In this document: positions 19,601 through 27,257 of the stretch, in pieces | Layout of the letters: every line of letters begins with the position of its first letter | Position numbering within the stretch: the first letter of the stretch is position 1 | Source: Xylophilus sp042867185 | Lineage (GTDB): Bacteria > Pseudomonadota > Gammaproteobacteria > Burkholderiales > Burkholderiaceae_C | Length of the DNA stretch: 64,000 nt | Direction: 5' to 3' | Assembly (NCBI GenBank): GCA_042867185.1 | Contig: JBHZQV010000002.1 | Coordinates: 124,001 to 188,000, forward strand | Notes under the pieces: model-generated | The model's input: only the letters and a program-made list of their open reading frames with translations | Databases searched by the model: none | What the model was told of the DNA's origin: nothing | Program-made: the position numbers and the translations under genes

Positions 19601-20235
19601 TCCAGACCGCCTCCGGCCAGCCCCAGCCGGTCACCACCCAGCCGCTGACGGCGCAGGTGTCCTCGCTCTATCCGGTGGTGGCGGTCGGCACCGGCCGCTA
19701 CCTGGGCACCAGCGACATCGCCGACACCACGCCGCAGTCGATCTACGCCGTCAAGGACCCGCTGACCGCCACCGGCTGGGGCGTGGTGCGCAACAACACG
19801 AGCATGGTGCGGCAGACGATCACCGTGTCCGGCACCAGCAGCACCGTCACCGGCACCGCGGTGAACTGGGCTTCCAACAACGGCTGGTGGACCGACCTGC
19901 CCCTGTCGGGCGAGCGCATCGTGACCGACATGCTGCTGCAGTCGGGCACGCTGGTGGCCGCGTCGGCGGTCCCGAGCGGCGATTCGTGCACCTCGGGCGG
20001 TTCGTCCTGGCTCTACCAGTTCAACTTCACCACCGGCTCCTCCACCACCGTCGTCGGCCAGCAGCTCAGCACCACCACCCTGGCGGTGGGCCTGGCGGCG
20101 GTCCGGCGCAGCAACGGCTCGGTCGGCGTGATCGTCACCGACAGCCAGGGCAACCGCCGGACCTACAACCTCGACGGCCTGTCCACCGGCATCGGCACGC
20201 CCCGCCGCAGCGCCTGGCGCGAGCTGGTCGACTGA
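16636..20235 (+). CDS. pilY1: PilY1-type pilus tip adhesin / assembly factor
   Basis: A 1199-aa exported protein. It has a signal-like head (residues 1-30), a VWA-type site DNSGS at 56-60 right after the N-terminus, and a Ser/Thr/Gly-rich middle. The C-terminal beta-propeller (about residues 690-1150) includes YAAANDGMLHAFNA and YGGDLLGNLWRFD. PilY1 promotes pilus extension and surface sensing and sits at the tip. It follows pilX by 28 bases. Very low A/T at third positions makes the antisense strand open for 1229 codons, which is not a gene. Confidence 0.92.
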   Translation: MRLLSLPVLRTLVRAAACGVCWALATAGAAPTDIASEPVITIQTVSAKPNLMFILDNSGSMAWDFMPDDMGANGTGLTGSYGYWSAQCNGVAYDPAYSYTPPIRADGSAYPNASFAAAWDDGYAAGTTVNLGATSTASYSSTTANTTSTGSKTFVLSGSGYSGTTFGTGDAVTITSSFLGLFTARLVGTVTGWVRAGGSNWTLTVTIASASGNLQSASNWTIAQSTSSNFYYVYGGSQTAMNWTYTPSDGDADDSTTFYRECMSDIASSPGSAVFTRVRTTDLTDSQKQNYANWYSYHRKRYLLMRTAVGKAFGTLDAGYRVGFSTIGDTGVTDGTNYFRDARDFDATQRANFYSSLYSAPPSGGTPLRVALSKIGRYFAKQVSGQTYDPMQYSCQRNFAMLSTDGYWNSGFGYRLDGSTKVGNQDATEARPVYEGAVASADTLADVAQYYYNTDLRNAVLGNCSSNSSGTSRDVCTNNVPTSTRDPATTQHMATFTIGLGVGGTLAYDPNYLAQTTGDYAAIVRGSKDWPIPANTQTTSGSSGDARNVDDLWHAAVNGRGQYYSARSASALGSAISGVVTSVQEVTGAGSSAAATSPQLVSGSGNQLFQSSYRTVSWTGDVQAYSIDGATGTIGSTAQWSAQAMLAGRTPAGRAIYYRQPSGAAALRSFTAANLATDGYGGYFSGFCAQATVPAQCSGLSADNRTLANTGANLVDYLRGVRTYEASNAASPLYRTRAAVLGDIIGGAPVYMAASPFAYADAGYAAFKAGTASRAPVVYAAANDGMLHAFNAGTGAELWAYVPTAVMPRLYRLADTSYPTSHQYSVDGAPVIGDVFVGGSWKTILVGGLNAGGRAYYALDITDPANPRSLWEFTDANLGLSYGNPVITKRADGSWVVVFASGYNNTGGDGRGHLFVVDAGSGARLLDIATTAGSSGSPSGLARINAWVDDVADNTSLRFYGGDLLGNLWRFDIDNRVQPHQAALLLAQFQTASGQPQPVTTQPLTAQVSSLYPVVAVGTGRYLGTSDIADTTPQSIYAVKDPLTATGWGVVRNNTSMVRQTITVSGTSSTVTGTAVNWASNNGWWTDLPLSGERIVTDMLLQSGTLVAASAVPSGDSCTSGGSSWLYQFNFTTGSSTTVVGQQLSTTTLAVGLAAVRRSNGSVGVIVTDSQGNRRTYNLDGLSTGIGTPRRSAWRELVD

Positions 20236-20264
20236 CCGACGGACCGGCGGACCGGCGGACCGAC
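20233..20264. repeat. 8-bp tandem repeat, four units
   Basis: Units TGACCGAC, GGACCGGC, GGACCGGC and GGACCGAC run head to tail from the pilY1 stop codon onward. No hairpin with a T run is seen, so it is not an obvious terminator. Confidence 0.75.
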
Positions 20265-20317
20265 GCGCCACGCGGGCGCAGCCCGGCGGCCGCAGCCGCT
20301 TTGGGCGAGAATCGAAG

Positions 20318-20331
20318 ACCGACCGGTCGGT
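20318..20331. promoter_or_regulatory. 14-bp palindrome resembling a TetR-family operator
   Basis: ACCGACCGGTCGGT is a perfect palindrome, 121 bases before the SDR start. Sequences of this form are typical binding sites of TetR/AcrR repressors controlling lipid or CoA-ester metabolism genes. No tetR gene is present in the window. Confidence 0.6.
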
Positions 20332-20452
20332 AGCCTCCTGCCGCCGGTACCCCTTTCGTCATCGCACCGGTCCTGCAGCGCAGGCCGCCGGCGCAGGCCC
20401 TGCAGCGCGATCTCCGCCTGCGCGGGCGCCAACGCAATCACAAGGAATACAC

Positions 20453-21247
20453 ATGGATCTGGGACTCAAGGGCAAATGGGCGCTGGTCTGCGGCGCGAGC
20501 AAGGGCCTCGGCCGTGGCTGCGCCGAGGCGCTGGCGGCCGAAGGTGTGCATGTGCTGATCGTCGCCCGTGGCGCGGAAGCACTGGAGGCGACCGCCGCAG
20601 AACTGCGCCAGGGCGCCGCGCAGCGGCACGGCAGCACCGTCGAGGCCCTGGCCGCCGACATCACCACGCCCGAAGGCCGCGCGGCGGTCTTCGCCGCACG
20701 GCGCGATTTCGACATCGTCGTCACCAATGCCGGCGGCCCGCCACCGGGCGACTTCCGCGAATGGGACCGCGAGGTCTGGCTGAAGGCGATCGACGCCAAC
20801 ATGCTCACCCCGATCGAGCTGATCAAGGCGACGGTCGACGGCATGGCCGGGCGCGGTTTCGGCCGCATCGTCAACATCACCTCCGGCGCGGTGAAGGCGC
20901 CGATCGACGTGCTGGGCCTGTCCAACGGCGCCCGCAGCGGCCTGACCGGCTTCGTGGCCGGCGTGGCGCGCAGCGGCATCGCGGGCCGGGGCGTCACCGT
21001 CAACAACCTGCTGCCGGGCGCCTTCGACACCGACCGGCTGCGGGTCACCATGGCCGCCGGTGCCAAGAAGGCCGGCGTGGACCCGGACACGGTGGCCGAC
21101 AAGCGCCGCAAGACGATCCCGGCGCAGCGCTTCGGCACGCCGGCCGAGTTCGGCGCGATCTGCGCCTTCCTGTGCAGCACCCACGCCGGCTACATCACCG
21201 GCCAGAACGTGCTGGCCGACGGCGGCGCCTACCCCGGCACCTTCTGA
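20453..21247 (+). CDS. SDR-family oxidoreductase with altered catalytic tetrad
   Basis: A 264-aa Rossmann-fold protein. GASKGLG near residue 15 binds NAD(P), NAGGPPPGDF replaces the NAG motif region, and NITSGAVK marks the catalytic Ser strand. Where classical enzymes have YxxxK this one reads SNGAR, so the catalytic Tyr and Lys appear to be Ser and Arg. A subgroup annotated as 3-oxoacyl-ACP reductase-like shares this; activity is uncertain. AAGGA precedes ATG 20453. It ends exactly where the convergent DMT gene ends (the stop codons form TGATCA). The likely regulator acts at the palindrome upstream. Confidence 0.85.
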   Translation: MDLGLKGKWALVCGASKGLGRGCAEALAAEGVHVLIVARGAEALEATAAELRQGAAQRHGSTVEALAADITTPEGRAAVFAARRDFDIVVTNAGGPPPGDFREWDREVWLKAIDANMLTPIELIKATVDGMAGRGFGRIVNITSGAVKAPIDVLGLSNGARSGLTGFVAGVARSGIAGRGVTVNNLLPGAFDTDRLRVTMAAGAKKAGVDPDTVADKRRKTIPAQRFGTPAEFGAICAFLCSTHAGYITGQNVLADGGAYPGTF

Positions 21248-22174
21248 TCAGGCTTCCGGCACCGCCACGGCGGTGCGCCGGGAAGAGGCCAGCACGATGC
21301 CGCCCACCAGCAGCGCGAAGGCCAGCGCGTGGTAGAGGTGCGGCGGCTCGCCCAGGAAGGCGGCCGACAGCAGCGCCGCGAACAGCGGCGTCAGGTTGAC
21401 GAAGAACGAGGCTACGCTCGGCCCCACCCGGCCGATGGCCGCGCCGAAACAGCGGTAGGCGACGATCGACGGGCCCACCGCCACGAAGAGCAGGGCCGCC
21501 GCCAGCGGCCAGCCCCAGTGGATCCGCGGCGCGGTGAAGGTCCATTCCGCCGCGGTGAACAGCCCCGCCCATGCGGTGCCGAAAGCCACCTGCGCCAGCA
21601 GGAAGGCCGACCAGTCGGCCCGCAGCGCGGCGCTCTCGCGGGGCCGCACCAGCATCCAGCTGTAGAAGGCCCAGAGCACCGTGGCCAGCAGCATGAACCC
21701 ATCGCCCGGCCGCAGCCGCAGCGCCAGCAGCTGCTGCCATTCGCCCCGGCACAGCACCACCAGCACCCCGCAGATCGACAGCAGCGCGCCGAGCACCTGC
21801 GCGCGCTGCACCTTCGCGCCGAAGAACAGCGTGCCCACCACCATCATCCAGACCGGCATGCTGGAGCCCACCAGGGTGGTGTTGATCGGCTCCGAGGTCT
21901 GCAGCGCCAGGTACTGCAGCGCGTTGTAGCAGCCGATGCCCAGCAGCCCCATCACCGCGAAGCGCCGCCACAGCGGCCAGATCTCGGAGCCCGGCCGCAG
22001 CACGTGGCCGGCCAGCGGCAGCAGCAGCACCAGGGCGATGGCCCAGCGCAGGAAGTTGAAGGTCATCGGCGGCACCAGCGCATGCACCAGCCGGCCGGTC
22101 ACCGCATTGCCGGCCCACAGGACGGGCGGAACCAGCAGCAGCAGGAGGGTCGACGGGGTCATGCGGGCATTCAT
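21248..22174 (-). CDS. EamA/DMT-superfamily permease
   Basis: A 308-aa drug/metabolite transporter with ten hydrophobic segments in two EamA halves (the first opening LLLLVPPVLWAGNAVTGRL). DMT proteins mostly export metabolites or amino acids; the substrate is unknown. ATG 22174 (MNARMTPST) is used; ATG 22162 is also possible. A longer frame from 22447 only reads the antisense of the divergent quinone reductase. Confidence 0.87.
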   Translation of the reverse strand: MNARMTPSTLLLLLVPPVLWAGNAVTGRLVHALVPPMTFNFLRWAIALVLLLPLAGHVLRPGSEIWPLWRRFAVMGLLGIGCYNALQYLALQTSEPINTTLVGSSMPVWMMVVGTLFFGAKVQRAQVLGALLSICGVLVVLCRGEWQQLLALRLRPGDGFMLLATVLWAFYSWMLVRPRESAALRADWSAFLLAQVAFGTAWAGLFTAAEWTFTAPRIHWGWPLAAALLFVAVGPSIVAYRCFGAAIGRVGPSVASFFVNLTPLFAALLSAAFLGEPPHLYHALAFALLVGGIVLASSRRTAVAVPEA

Positions 22175-22319
22175 CCGGACGAATGTACCAAGTGCGTGCC
22201 GGGCCGCCGCCACCCCGCAGCGCGCGGGGGGGCGCTGCGGGCGCGCCGAGCGGCCAGTGGGGAAGCGTGGCACGATGCCCCGCGCCGCACCCCGCGCCAA
22301 CCCTTGCAGGAGACACACC

Positions 22320-23303
22320 ATGAGCAAAGCCGTTCGCATCGACCGCCACGGCGGTCCGGAAGAAATGAAGATCGTCGACGTCCAGGTCGGCGCGCCCGGG
22401 CCGGGCGAGATCCGCATCCGCCACAAGGCGGTGGGCCTCAACTTCATCGACGTCTACCAGCGCACCGGGCTCTACCCGTTCGCGATGCCGCTGCAGCTGG
22501 GCATGGAGGCCGCCGGCATCGTCGAGGCGGTGGGAGAGGGCGTGACCCACCTGGCCCCGGGCGACCGTGCCGCCTATGCCAGCGCACCGCCCGGCAGCTA
22601 CAGCGAGGAGCGGGTGATGCCCGCCCGCAACGTCTGCAAGCTGCCCGACGCGATCGATTTCGACACCGGCGCCGCGATGATGCTCAAGGGCCTCACCGCG
22701 CAGTACCTGCTGAAGAAGACGCTGCCGGTCGAGGGCCTGCAGCCCGGCGACCCCGTGCTGTTCCATGCCGCGGCCGGCGGCGTTGGCCTGATCGCCTGCC
22801 AGTGGGCGCGGGTGCTGGGCCTGCAGCTGATCGCCACCGCCGGCTCCGACGAGAAGTGCGCCCTGGCGCTGGAGAACGGTGCGGCCCACGCGATCAACTA
22901 CCGCACCGAGGATTTCGCCGCGCGGGTCCGGGAGATCACCGACGGCCGCGGGGTGAAGGTGGTCTACGACTCGGTCGGCAAGGACACCTGGGAGAAGTCG
23001 CTCGACTGCCTGCGGCCCTTCGGCCTGATGGCCAGCTTCGGCAACGCGTCGGGCCCGGCACCGGCCTTCTCGCCGGGCGTGCTGGGCGCCAAGGGCTCGC
23101 TCTACGTCACCCGCCAGACGCTGTTCACCCACATCGCCACCCGCGAATCGACACAGGCGATGGCCGACGAGCTGTTCGCGGTGGTGGCGGCGGGTCAGGT
23201 GAAGATCCACATCGCCCAGCGCTACCGGCTGGGGGACGTGCAGCAGGCGCACCGCGACCTGGAAGCGCGCCAGACGACCGGCTGCTCGATCCTGACGCTC
23301 TGA
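22320..23303 (+). CDS. qor: NADPH:quinone oxidoreductase (zeta-crystallin type)
   Basis: A 327-aa zinc-free medium-chain reductase. GroES-like half with NFIDVYQRTGLYP, then AAAGGVGLIACQWA (about 150-163) as the NADPH loop. No catalytic zinc cysteines are present, as expected. It reduces quinones or enals by one or two electrons in the cytosol. AGGAG lies before the ATG at 22320. It is divergent from the DMT gene over 145 bases, where both promoters should lie. Confidence 0.92.
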   Translation: MSKAVRIDRHGGPEEMKIVDVQVGAPGPGEIRIRHKAVGLNFIDVYQRTGLYPFAMPLQLGMEAAGIVEAVGEGVTHLAPGDRAAYASAPPGSYSEERVMPARNVCKLPDAIDFDTGAAMMLKGLTAQYLLKKTLPVEGLQPGDPVLFHAAAGGVGLIACQWARVLGLQLIATAGSDEKCALALENGAAHAINYRTEDFAARVREITDGRGVKVVYDSVGKDTWEKSLDCLRPFGLMASFGNASGPAPAFSPGVLGAKGSLYVTRQTLFTHIATRESTQAMADELFAVVAAGQVKIHIAQRYRLGDVQQAHRDLEARQTTGCSILTL

Positions 23304-23336
23304 CGGTATCGGCCGGTGGCGTTGATTGCGCCCCGG

Positions 23337-24260
23337 CTACGGCCGGTCGCCCGCCAGCGGCGACGGCAGGCTTTGCGCGGTGGTGCGTACCCGCTCCCAC
23401 ACGCCCTGCACCAGCGGCGGCAGGCTGCGGCCCCGCCGGTGCACCAGCATGATCTGCCGGTCGACCTGCGGCGCCAGCAGGCGGGCGGTGAGGCCCTGCG
23501 GCATGCGGGGCGGCAAGGCCAGGCCCGGCAATACGCTGATGCCGATGCCCGCCTCGACCATTCGGAAGATGGTCGTCGGATGGCCCAGCTGCTGCACCAC
23601 ACGGGCCTGCACGCCGAAGCGCAGCAGCGCCTCGTCGATCAGCCGCCGGCTGCCCGAGGCGTGGTCGAGCAGCACCAGGTCGCGGCCGGCCAGCGCGGTC
23701 CACGGCACCGGGCCGCGGGCAGAGGCCAGCGCATGGGCGGCGGGCAGCACCAGGCAGAACGGCTCCTGGAGGATCGGCTCGCAGTGCAGCGCGTCCTGCG
23801 CGGCCGGGTCGATCACCACGCCGAAATCGACCTCGCCGGCGAGCACGCTGTCGAGCACCTGCTGCTGGACCCGGTCGAGCAGGACGATCTCCAGCGCGGG
23901 CGTGTCGCGGGCGCAGGCGGCGATGCAGGCCGGCATCAGGCTGGCCGACAGTGTCGGGCTGCTGCCCACCCGCACCCGGCCGCGCCGCAGCTGGGCCATG
24001 CCGCGCACGTCGAGCAGGGCCGCCTCCAGGTCTTCCAGCACCCGCTCCAGGTGGCCGGCCAGGCGCCGGCCGGCATCGGTCAGGGCCACCTCGCGGGTGG
24101 TGCGGTCGAAAAGCCGCAGGCCGAGCGACTGCTCCAGCTCGCCGATGGCGCGGCTCACCGCAGGCTGGGTGATGCCGATGCGCTCGCCGGCCTTGCTGAA
24201 GTTACCGGACTCGGCCACGGCCAGGAACACCTTGAACTGGCGCAGACTGGTATTCATCAC
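23337..24260 (-). CDS. LysR-family transcriptional regulator
   Basis: A 307-aa LysR regulator: winged helix-turn-helix in residues 4-63 (FLAVAESGNFSKAGERIGITQPAVSRAIGELE) and a two-lobed effector domain after residue 90. It is transcribed away from the bile-acid-symporter-type gene across a 93-base AT-rich gap (24261-24353). The usual logic for this family is control of the divergent neighbour, with self-repression. The effector is unknown. Confidence 0.92.
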   Translation of the reverse strand: MMNTSLRQFKVFLAVAESGNFSKAGERIGITQPAVSRAIGELEQSLGLRLFDRTTREVALTDAGRRLAGHLERVLEDLEAALLDVRGMAQLRRGRVRVGSSPTLSASLMPACIAACARDTPALEIVLLDRVQQQVLDSVLAGEVDFGVVIDPAAQDALHCEPILQEPFCLVLPAAHALASARGPVPWTALAGRDLVLLDHASGSRRLIDEALLRFGVQARVVQQLGHPTTIFRMVEAGIGISVLPGLALPPRMPQGLTARLLAPQVDRQIMLVHRRGRSLPPLVQGVWERVRTTAQSLPSPLAGDRP

Positions 24261-24353
24261 GTGGAATCATATATTCATCAGATAAATCCATTTGTGTTTT
24301 GAATCGCGGGCGTGTGCAATCGCGGCTTCTCTTCTCTCGTTTCCGTCTGCGCC

Positions 24354-25451
24354 ATGAGCCGATCCCGCTTCCTTCCCGACAACTTCACCCTGTCCCTGCT
24401 GGCGACCGTCGCGCTGGCCAGCCTGCTGCCCGCCTCGGGCTCGGTGGCGCGGGCGTTCGAATGGATCACCACCGGCGCGATCGCGCTGCTGTTCTTCCTG
24501 CACGGGGCCAAGCTCTCGCGCGAGGCGGTGGTGGCGGGGCTGATGCACTGGCGGCTGCACCTGGTGGTGGTGGGCACCACCTTCGTCCTGTTCCCGGTGC
24601 TGGGCCTGCTGCTCAAGCCGCTGCTGCTGCCGCTGGTGACGCCGGCGCTCTACACCGGCGTGCTGTATATCTGCGTGCTGCCGGCCACGGTGCAGTCGGC
24701 GATCGCGCTCACCGCGCTGGCCCGGGGGAACATGCCGGCCGCCATCTGCAGCGCCTCGGCCTCGACGATGCTGGGCGTGCTGATCACGCCGCTGCTGGTC
24801 AACCTGATCGTGCAGCCCGGCGGCGATGCGCACCAGTCGTTCGACGCGGTCGGCCGCATCGTGCTGCAGCTGCTGGTGCCCTTCGTCATCGGCCACCTGA
24901 TGCGCCCGCTGCTGGCCAGCACGATGAAGCGCTGGGCGCCGGTGCTGCGGATGGTCGACCAGAGCTCGATCCTGCTGGTGGTCTACACCGCCTTCAGCGC
25001 CGCGGTGATCGAGGGCCTGTGGCGCCAGGTGCCGCTGCGCAGCCTGGCCGGGCTGGTGGTGGTCTGCGCGGTGCTGCTGGCGATCGTCCTGACCTTCACC
25101 ACCTTCACCGCGCGCCGCCTGGGCTTCTCGAAAGAGGACGAGATCACCATCGTTTTCTGCGGCTCCAAGAAGAGCCTGGCCAGCGGCGTGCCGATGGCCA
25201 AGGTGCTGTTCGCCGCACCGGCGGTCGGTGCGATCGTGCTGCCCTTGATGCTGTTCCACCAGATGCAGCTGATGGTCTGCGCGGTGCTGGCGCAGCGCTA
25301 TGCACGCCGCCCCGACGCCCCGCCCCCTGCCGCGCTGGCGACGCCGGGCACCGGGCCGGTGCCGGTCGCCGTGCCGCCCATAACTGCCGGCCCCGTGGTG
25401 CAGGCGACCGAAGGCGCCGCAGCCAAACATATCGACAAAAGAGGCCGGTAG
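24354..25451 (+). CDS. bile acid:sodium symporter family (BASS) transporter
   Basis: A 365-aa membrane protein with nine to ten helices and BASS features such as FFLHGAKLSREA near residue 50 and CGSKKSLASGVPMAK near residue 265. Despite the name, bacterial relatives carry organic anions with Na+. ATG 24354 is chosen for MSRSRFLPDNF; an ATG at 24312 would add 14 residues. The divergent LysR gene is the likely regulator. Confidence 0.88.
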   Translation: MSRSRFLPDNFTLSLLATVALASLLPASGSVARAFEWITTGAIALLFFLHGAKLSREAVVAGLMHWRLHLVVVGTTFVLFPVLGLLLKPLLLPLVTPALYTGVLYICVLPATVQSAIALTALARGNMPAAICSASASTMLGVLITPLLVNLIVQPGGDAHQSFDAVGRIVLQLLVPFVIGHLMRPLLASTMKRWAPVLRMVDQSSILLVVYTAFSAAVIEGLWRQVPLRSLAGLVVVCAVLLAIVLTFTTFTARRLGFSKEDEITIVFCGSKKSLASGVPMAKVLFAAPAVGAIVLPLMLFHQMQLMVCAVLAQRYARRPDAPPPAALATPGTGPVPVAVPPITAGPVVQATEGAAAKHIDKRGR

Positions 25452-25472
25452 CCGGCGCCGCGCGCCGGCCTC

Positions 25473-25491
25473 TAGCTATAGATACGATAGC
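25473..25491. repeat. copy of a dispersed TAGC/GATAGC motif
   Basis: TAGCTATA then CGATAGC in the 71-base gap between two convergent genes. Related motifs occur elsewhere in the window (33816-33851, 37801-37811, 41186-41202, 44154-44172, 56349-56354, 57576-57581). Confidence 0.5.
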
Positions 25492-25522
25492 AGCGGGTGG
25501 CGGGGCCCGGCCGGCCCCGACG

Positions 25523-27175
25523 TCACGCCGGCGGCACCGGGTCGCGCAGCCGGTTCGGTGCCAGCACCCCGGCCGAGTCCAGGATCGGGTAGGCGATCGA
25601 GCAGATGTGGGAGTTGATCCGCTTCAGGTCGCTGATCAGGTCGATGTGCAGGGAGCTGGTCTCGATGCTCTGCACCGTGTTGTCCGAGAGCCGGCCCAGG
25701 TGGGTGGTGGCGTAGGCCCGCTCCAGGTCGCGGAACAGGGCCTTCTGCTCCAGCAGCTTCTGCGCGTCGCGCACGTTGCCGTTCAGGAACACGCTCATGC
25801 CGAGCCGCAGGTTGTCGATCAGCCGCTGGTGCAGCTCGGCGATCTCGGCCATGCCGGCGGCCGAGAAGTTGCGGCCCTTCTTGATCTTCTTGTCCTCGAT
25901 GTCCTGCAGCACCCGCTCGATGATGTCGCCGATCTGCTCCATGTTGATGGTGAAGCTGATGATGTCGGTCCAGCGGCGGCCTTCCTCCTCGCCCAGCGCC
26001 TCGCGGGAGATCTTGGTCAGGTAGTACTTGATCGACGAATACAGCTCGTCGACCGTGTCGTCCATCTTGCGCAGCTGCTCGGCACGCTGCAGGTCGTTCT
26101 TGCGGATCACGTCGAGCACGCCGATCAGCATCGTCTCGACCAGGTCGGCCTGGTGCAGCGCCTCGCGCGCGGCGCAGGACATCGCCAGGCTGGGGGTGGA
26201 GAGGGCGGAAGGGTCCAGGTGGTGCAGCCGCTGGTGACCATCGCCGGCCTTGGGCGCGGGCAGCATCCACTGCACCAGCCGCGCCACCCGGTTGGTCAGG
26301 CCGATGAAGCCGATGCTCACCACGATGTTGAAGGCCAGGTGGAACATCACCACGCCGTAGGTGGCGTCGGGCAGGCGCGGCTGCACATGGTGCAGCCACA
26401 GGCCGATGAAGGGCGCCACCAGCGCCACGCCCATCAGCTTGAAGACCAGATTGCCGACGGTCACCTGCCGCACTTCGGCCGGGGACTTGGCGGTGGTCAG
26501 CACCGCCAGGATGCCGCTGCCCAGGTTGGCGCCCAGCACCAGGCCGAGCGCCACGTCGAGCGGCACCACGGTCGAGCTGGCCATGGCCGCGATCAGCAGC
26601 ACGATGGCCAGGCTGGAGTACGCCACCACCGCCAGCACCGCGCCGAGCGCGATCTCCATCAGCACGTCGCTGGTCACCGAGACCAGCAGCGCCCGGATCG
26701 CGGGCGAGGCCAGCAGCGGCTCGGTCGCCTCGACCACCAGGCGCAGCGCCAGCAGCATCAGCCCCAGGCCGATCAGCACCCGGCCCACCCGGCCGGCGGT
26801 GCCCGCCTGCCGCGAGACGAACAGCACCACGCCGACGAAGATCATCAGCGGCGACAGCCACGACAGGTCGAACGAGAAGAACACCGACATCAGCGCGGTG
26901 CCCACGTCGGCCCCGCGCATCACCGCCAGGGCCGAGGGCAGGGCGATCAGCCCCTGGCCGACGAAGGACGAGGTCATCAGCGAGGTGGCGGTGCTCGACT
27001 GCACCAACGCCGTCACGCCGATGCCCGAGAGGGCGGCGGTGAAGCGGTTGCCCACGCTGCGCGCCAAAATCTTGCGCAGGTTGGCGCCGAACACCCGCAG
27101 CACGCCGGTGCGTACCAGGTGGGTTCCCCAGACCAGCAGCGCCACGGCCGCGAGCAGATTCAACAGATGCTTCAT
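25523..27175 (-). CDS. Na+/phosphate cotransporter with PhoU-like tail
   Basis: A 550-aa protein. The first part has two NptA repeats with the QSS motif (TALVQSSTATSLMTSS near residue 57, and SSTVVPLDVALGLVLGANLG near residue 200) in about eight membrane helices. The last 200 residues form a helical PhoU-like domain. In E. coli the relative YjbB exports phosphate; others import it with Na+. It starts 82 bases after the phosphodiesterase gene on the same strand, which suggests it disposes of, or captures, phosphate from that pathway. Confidence 0.9.
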   Translation of the reverse strand: MKHLLNLLAAVALLVWGTHLVRTGVLRVFGANLRKILARSVGNRFTAALSGIGVTALVQSSTATSLMTSSFVGQGLIALPSALAVMRGADVGTALMSVFFSFDLSWLSPLMIFVGVVLFVSRQAGTAGRVGRVLIGLGLMLLALRLVVEATEPLLASPAIRALLVSVTSDVLMEIALGAVLAVVAYSSLAIVLLIAAMASSTVVPLDVALGLVLGANLGSGILAVLTTAKSPAEVRQVTVGNLVFKLMGVALVAPFIGLWLHHVQPRLPDATYGVVMFHLAFNIVVSIGFIGLTNRVARLVQWMLPAPKAGDGHQRLHHLDPSALSTPSLAMSCAAREALHQADLVETMLIGVLDVIRKNDLQRAEQLRKMDDTVDELYSSIKYYLTKISREALGEEEGRRWTDIISFTINMEQIGDIIERVLQDIEDKKIKKGRNFSAAGMAEIAELHQRLIDNLRLGMSVFLNGNVRDAQKLLEQKALFRDLERAYATTHLGRLSDNTVQSIETSSLHIDLISDLKRINSHICSIAYPILDSAGVLAPNRLRDPVPPA

Positions 27176-27257
27176 GTACGAGCGCCCGGACGCGCATGTC
27201 TCCTTGCGACGCCGGACCCGTGGGACACGAAAAATCTCTGCTTGCGGTCTGCGGACG

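Noticed and set aside
16582..20271. 1229-codon open frame antisense to pilY1
   Set aside because: Low-complexity Gly/Ala/Val/His/Arg composition typical of the reverse reading of GC-rich genes; the plus-strand PilY1 frame has clear domains and motifs.
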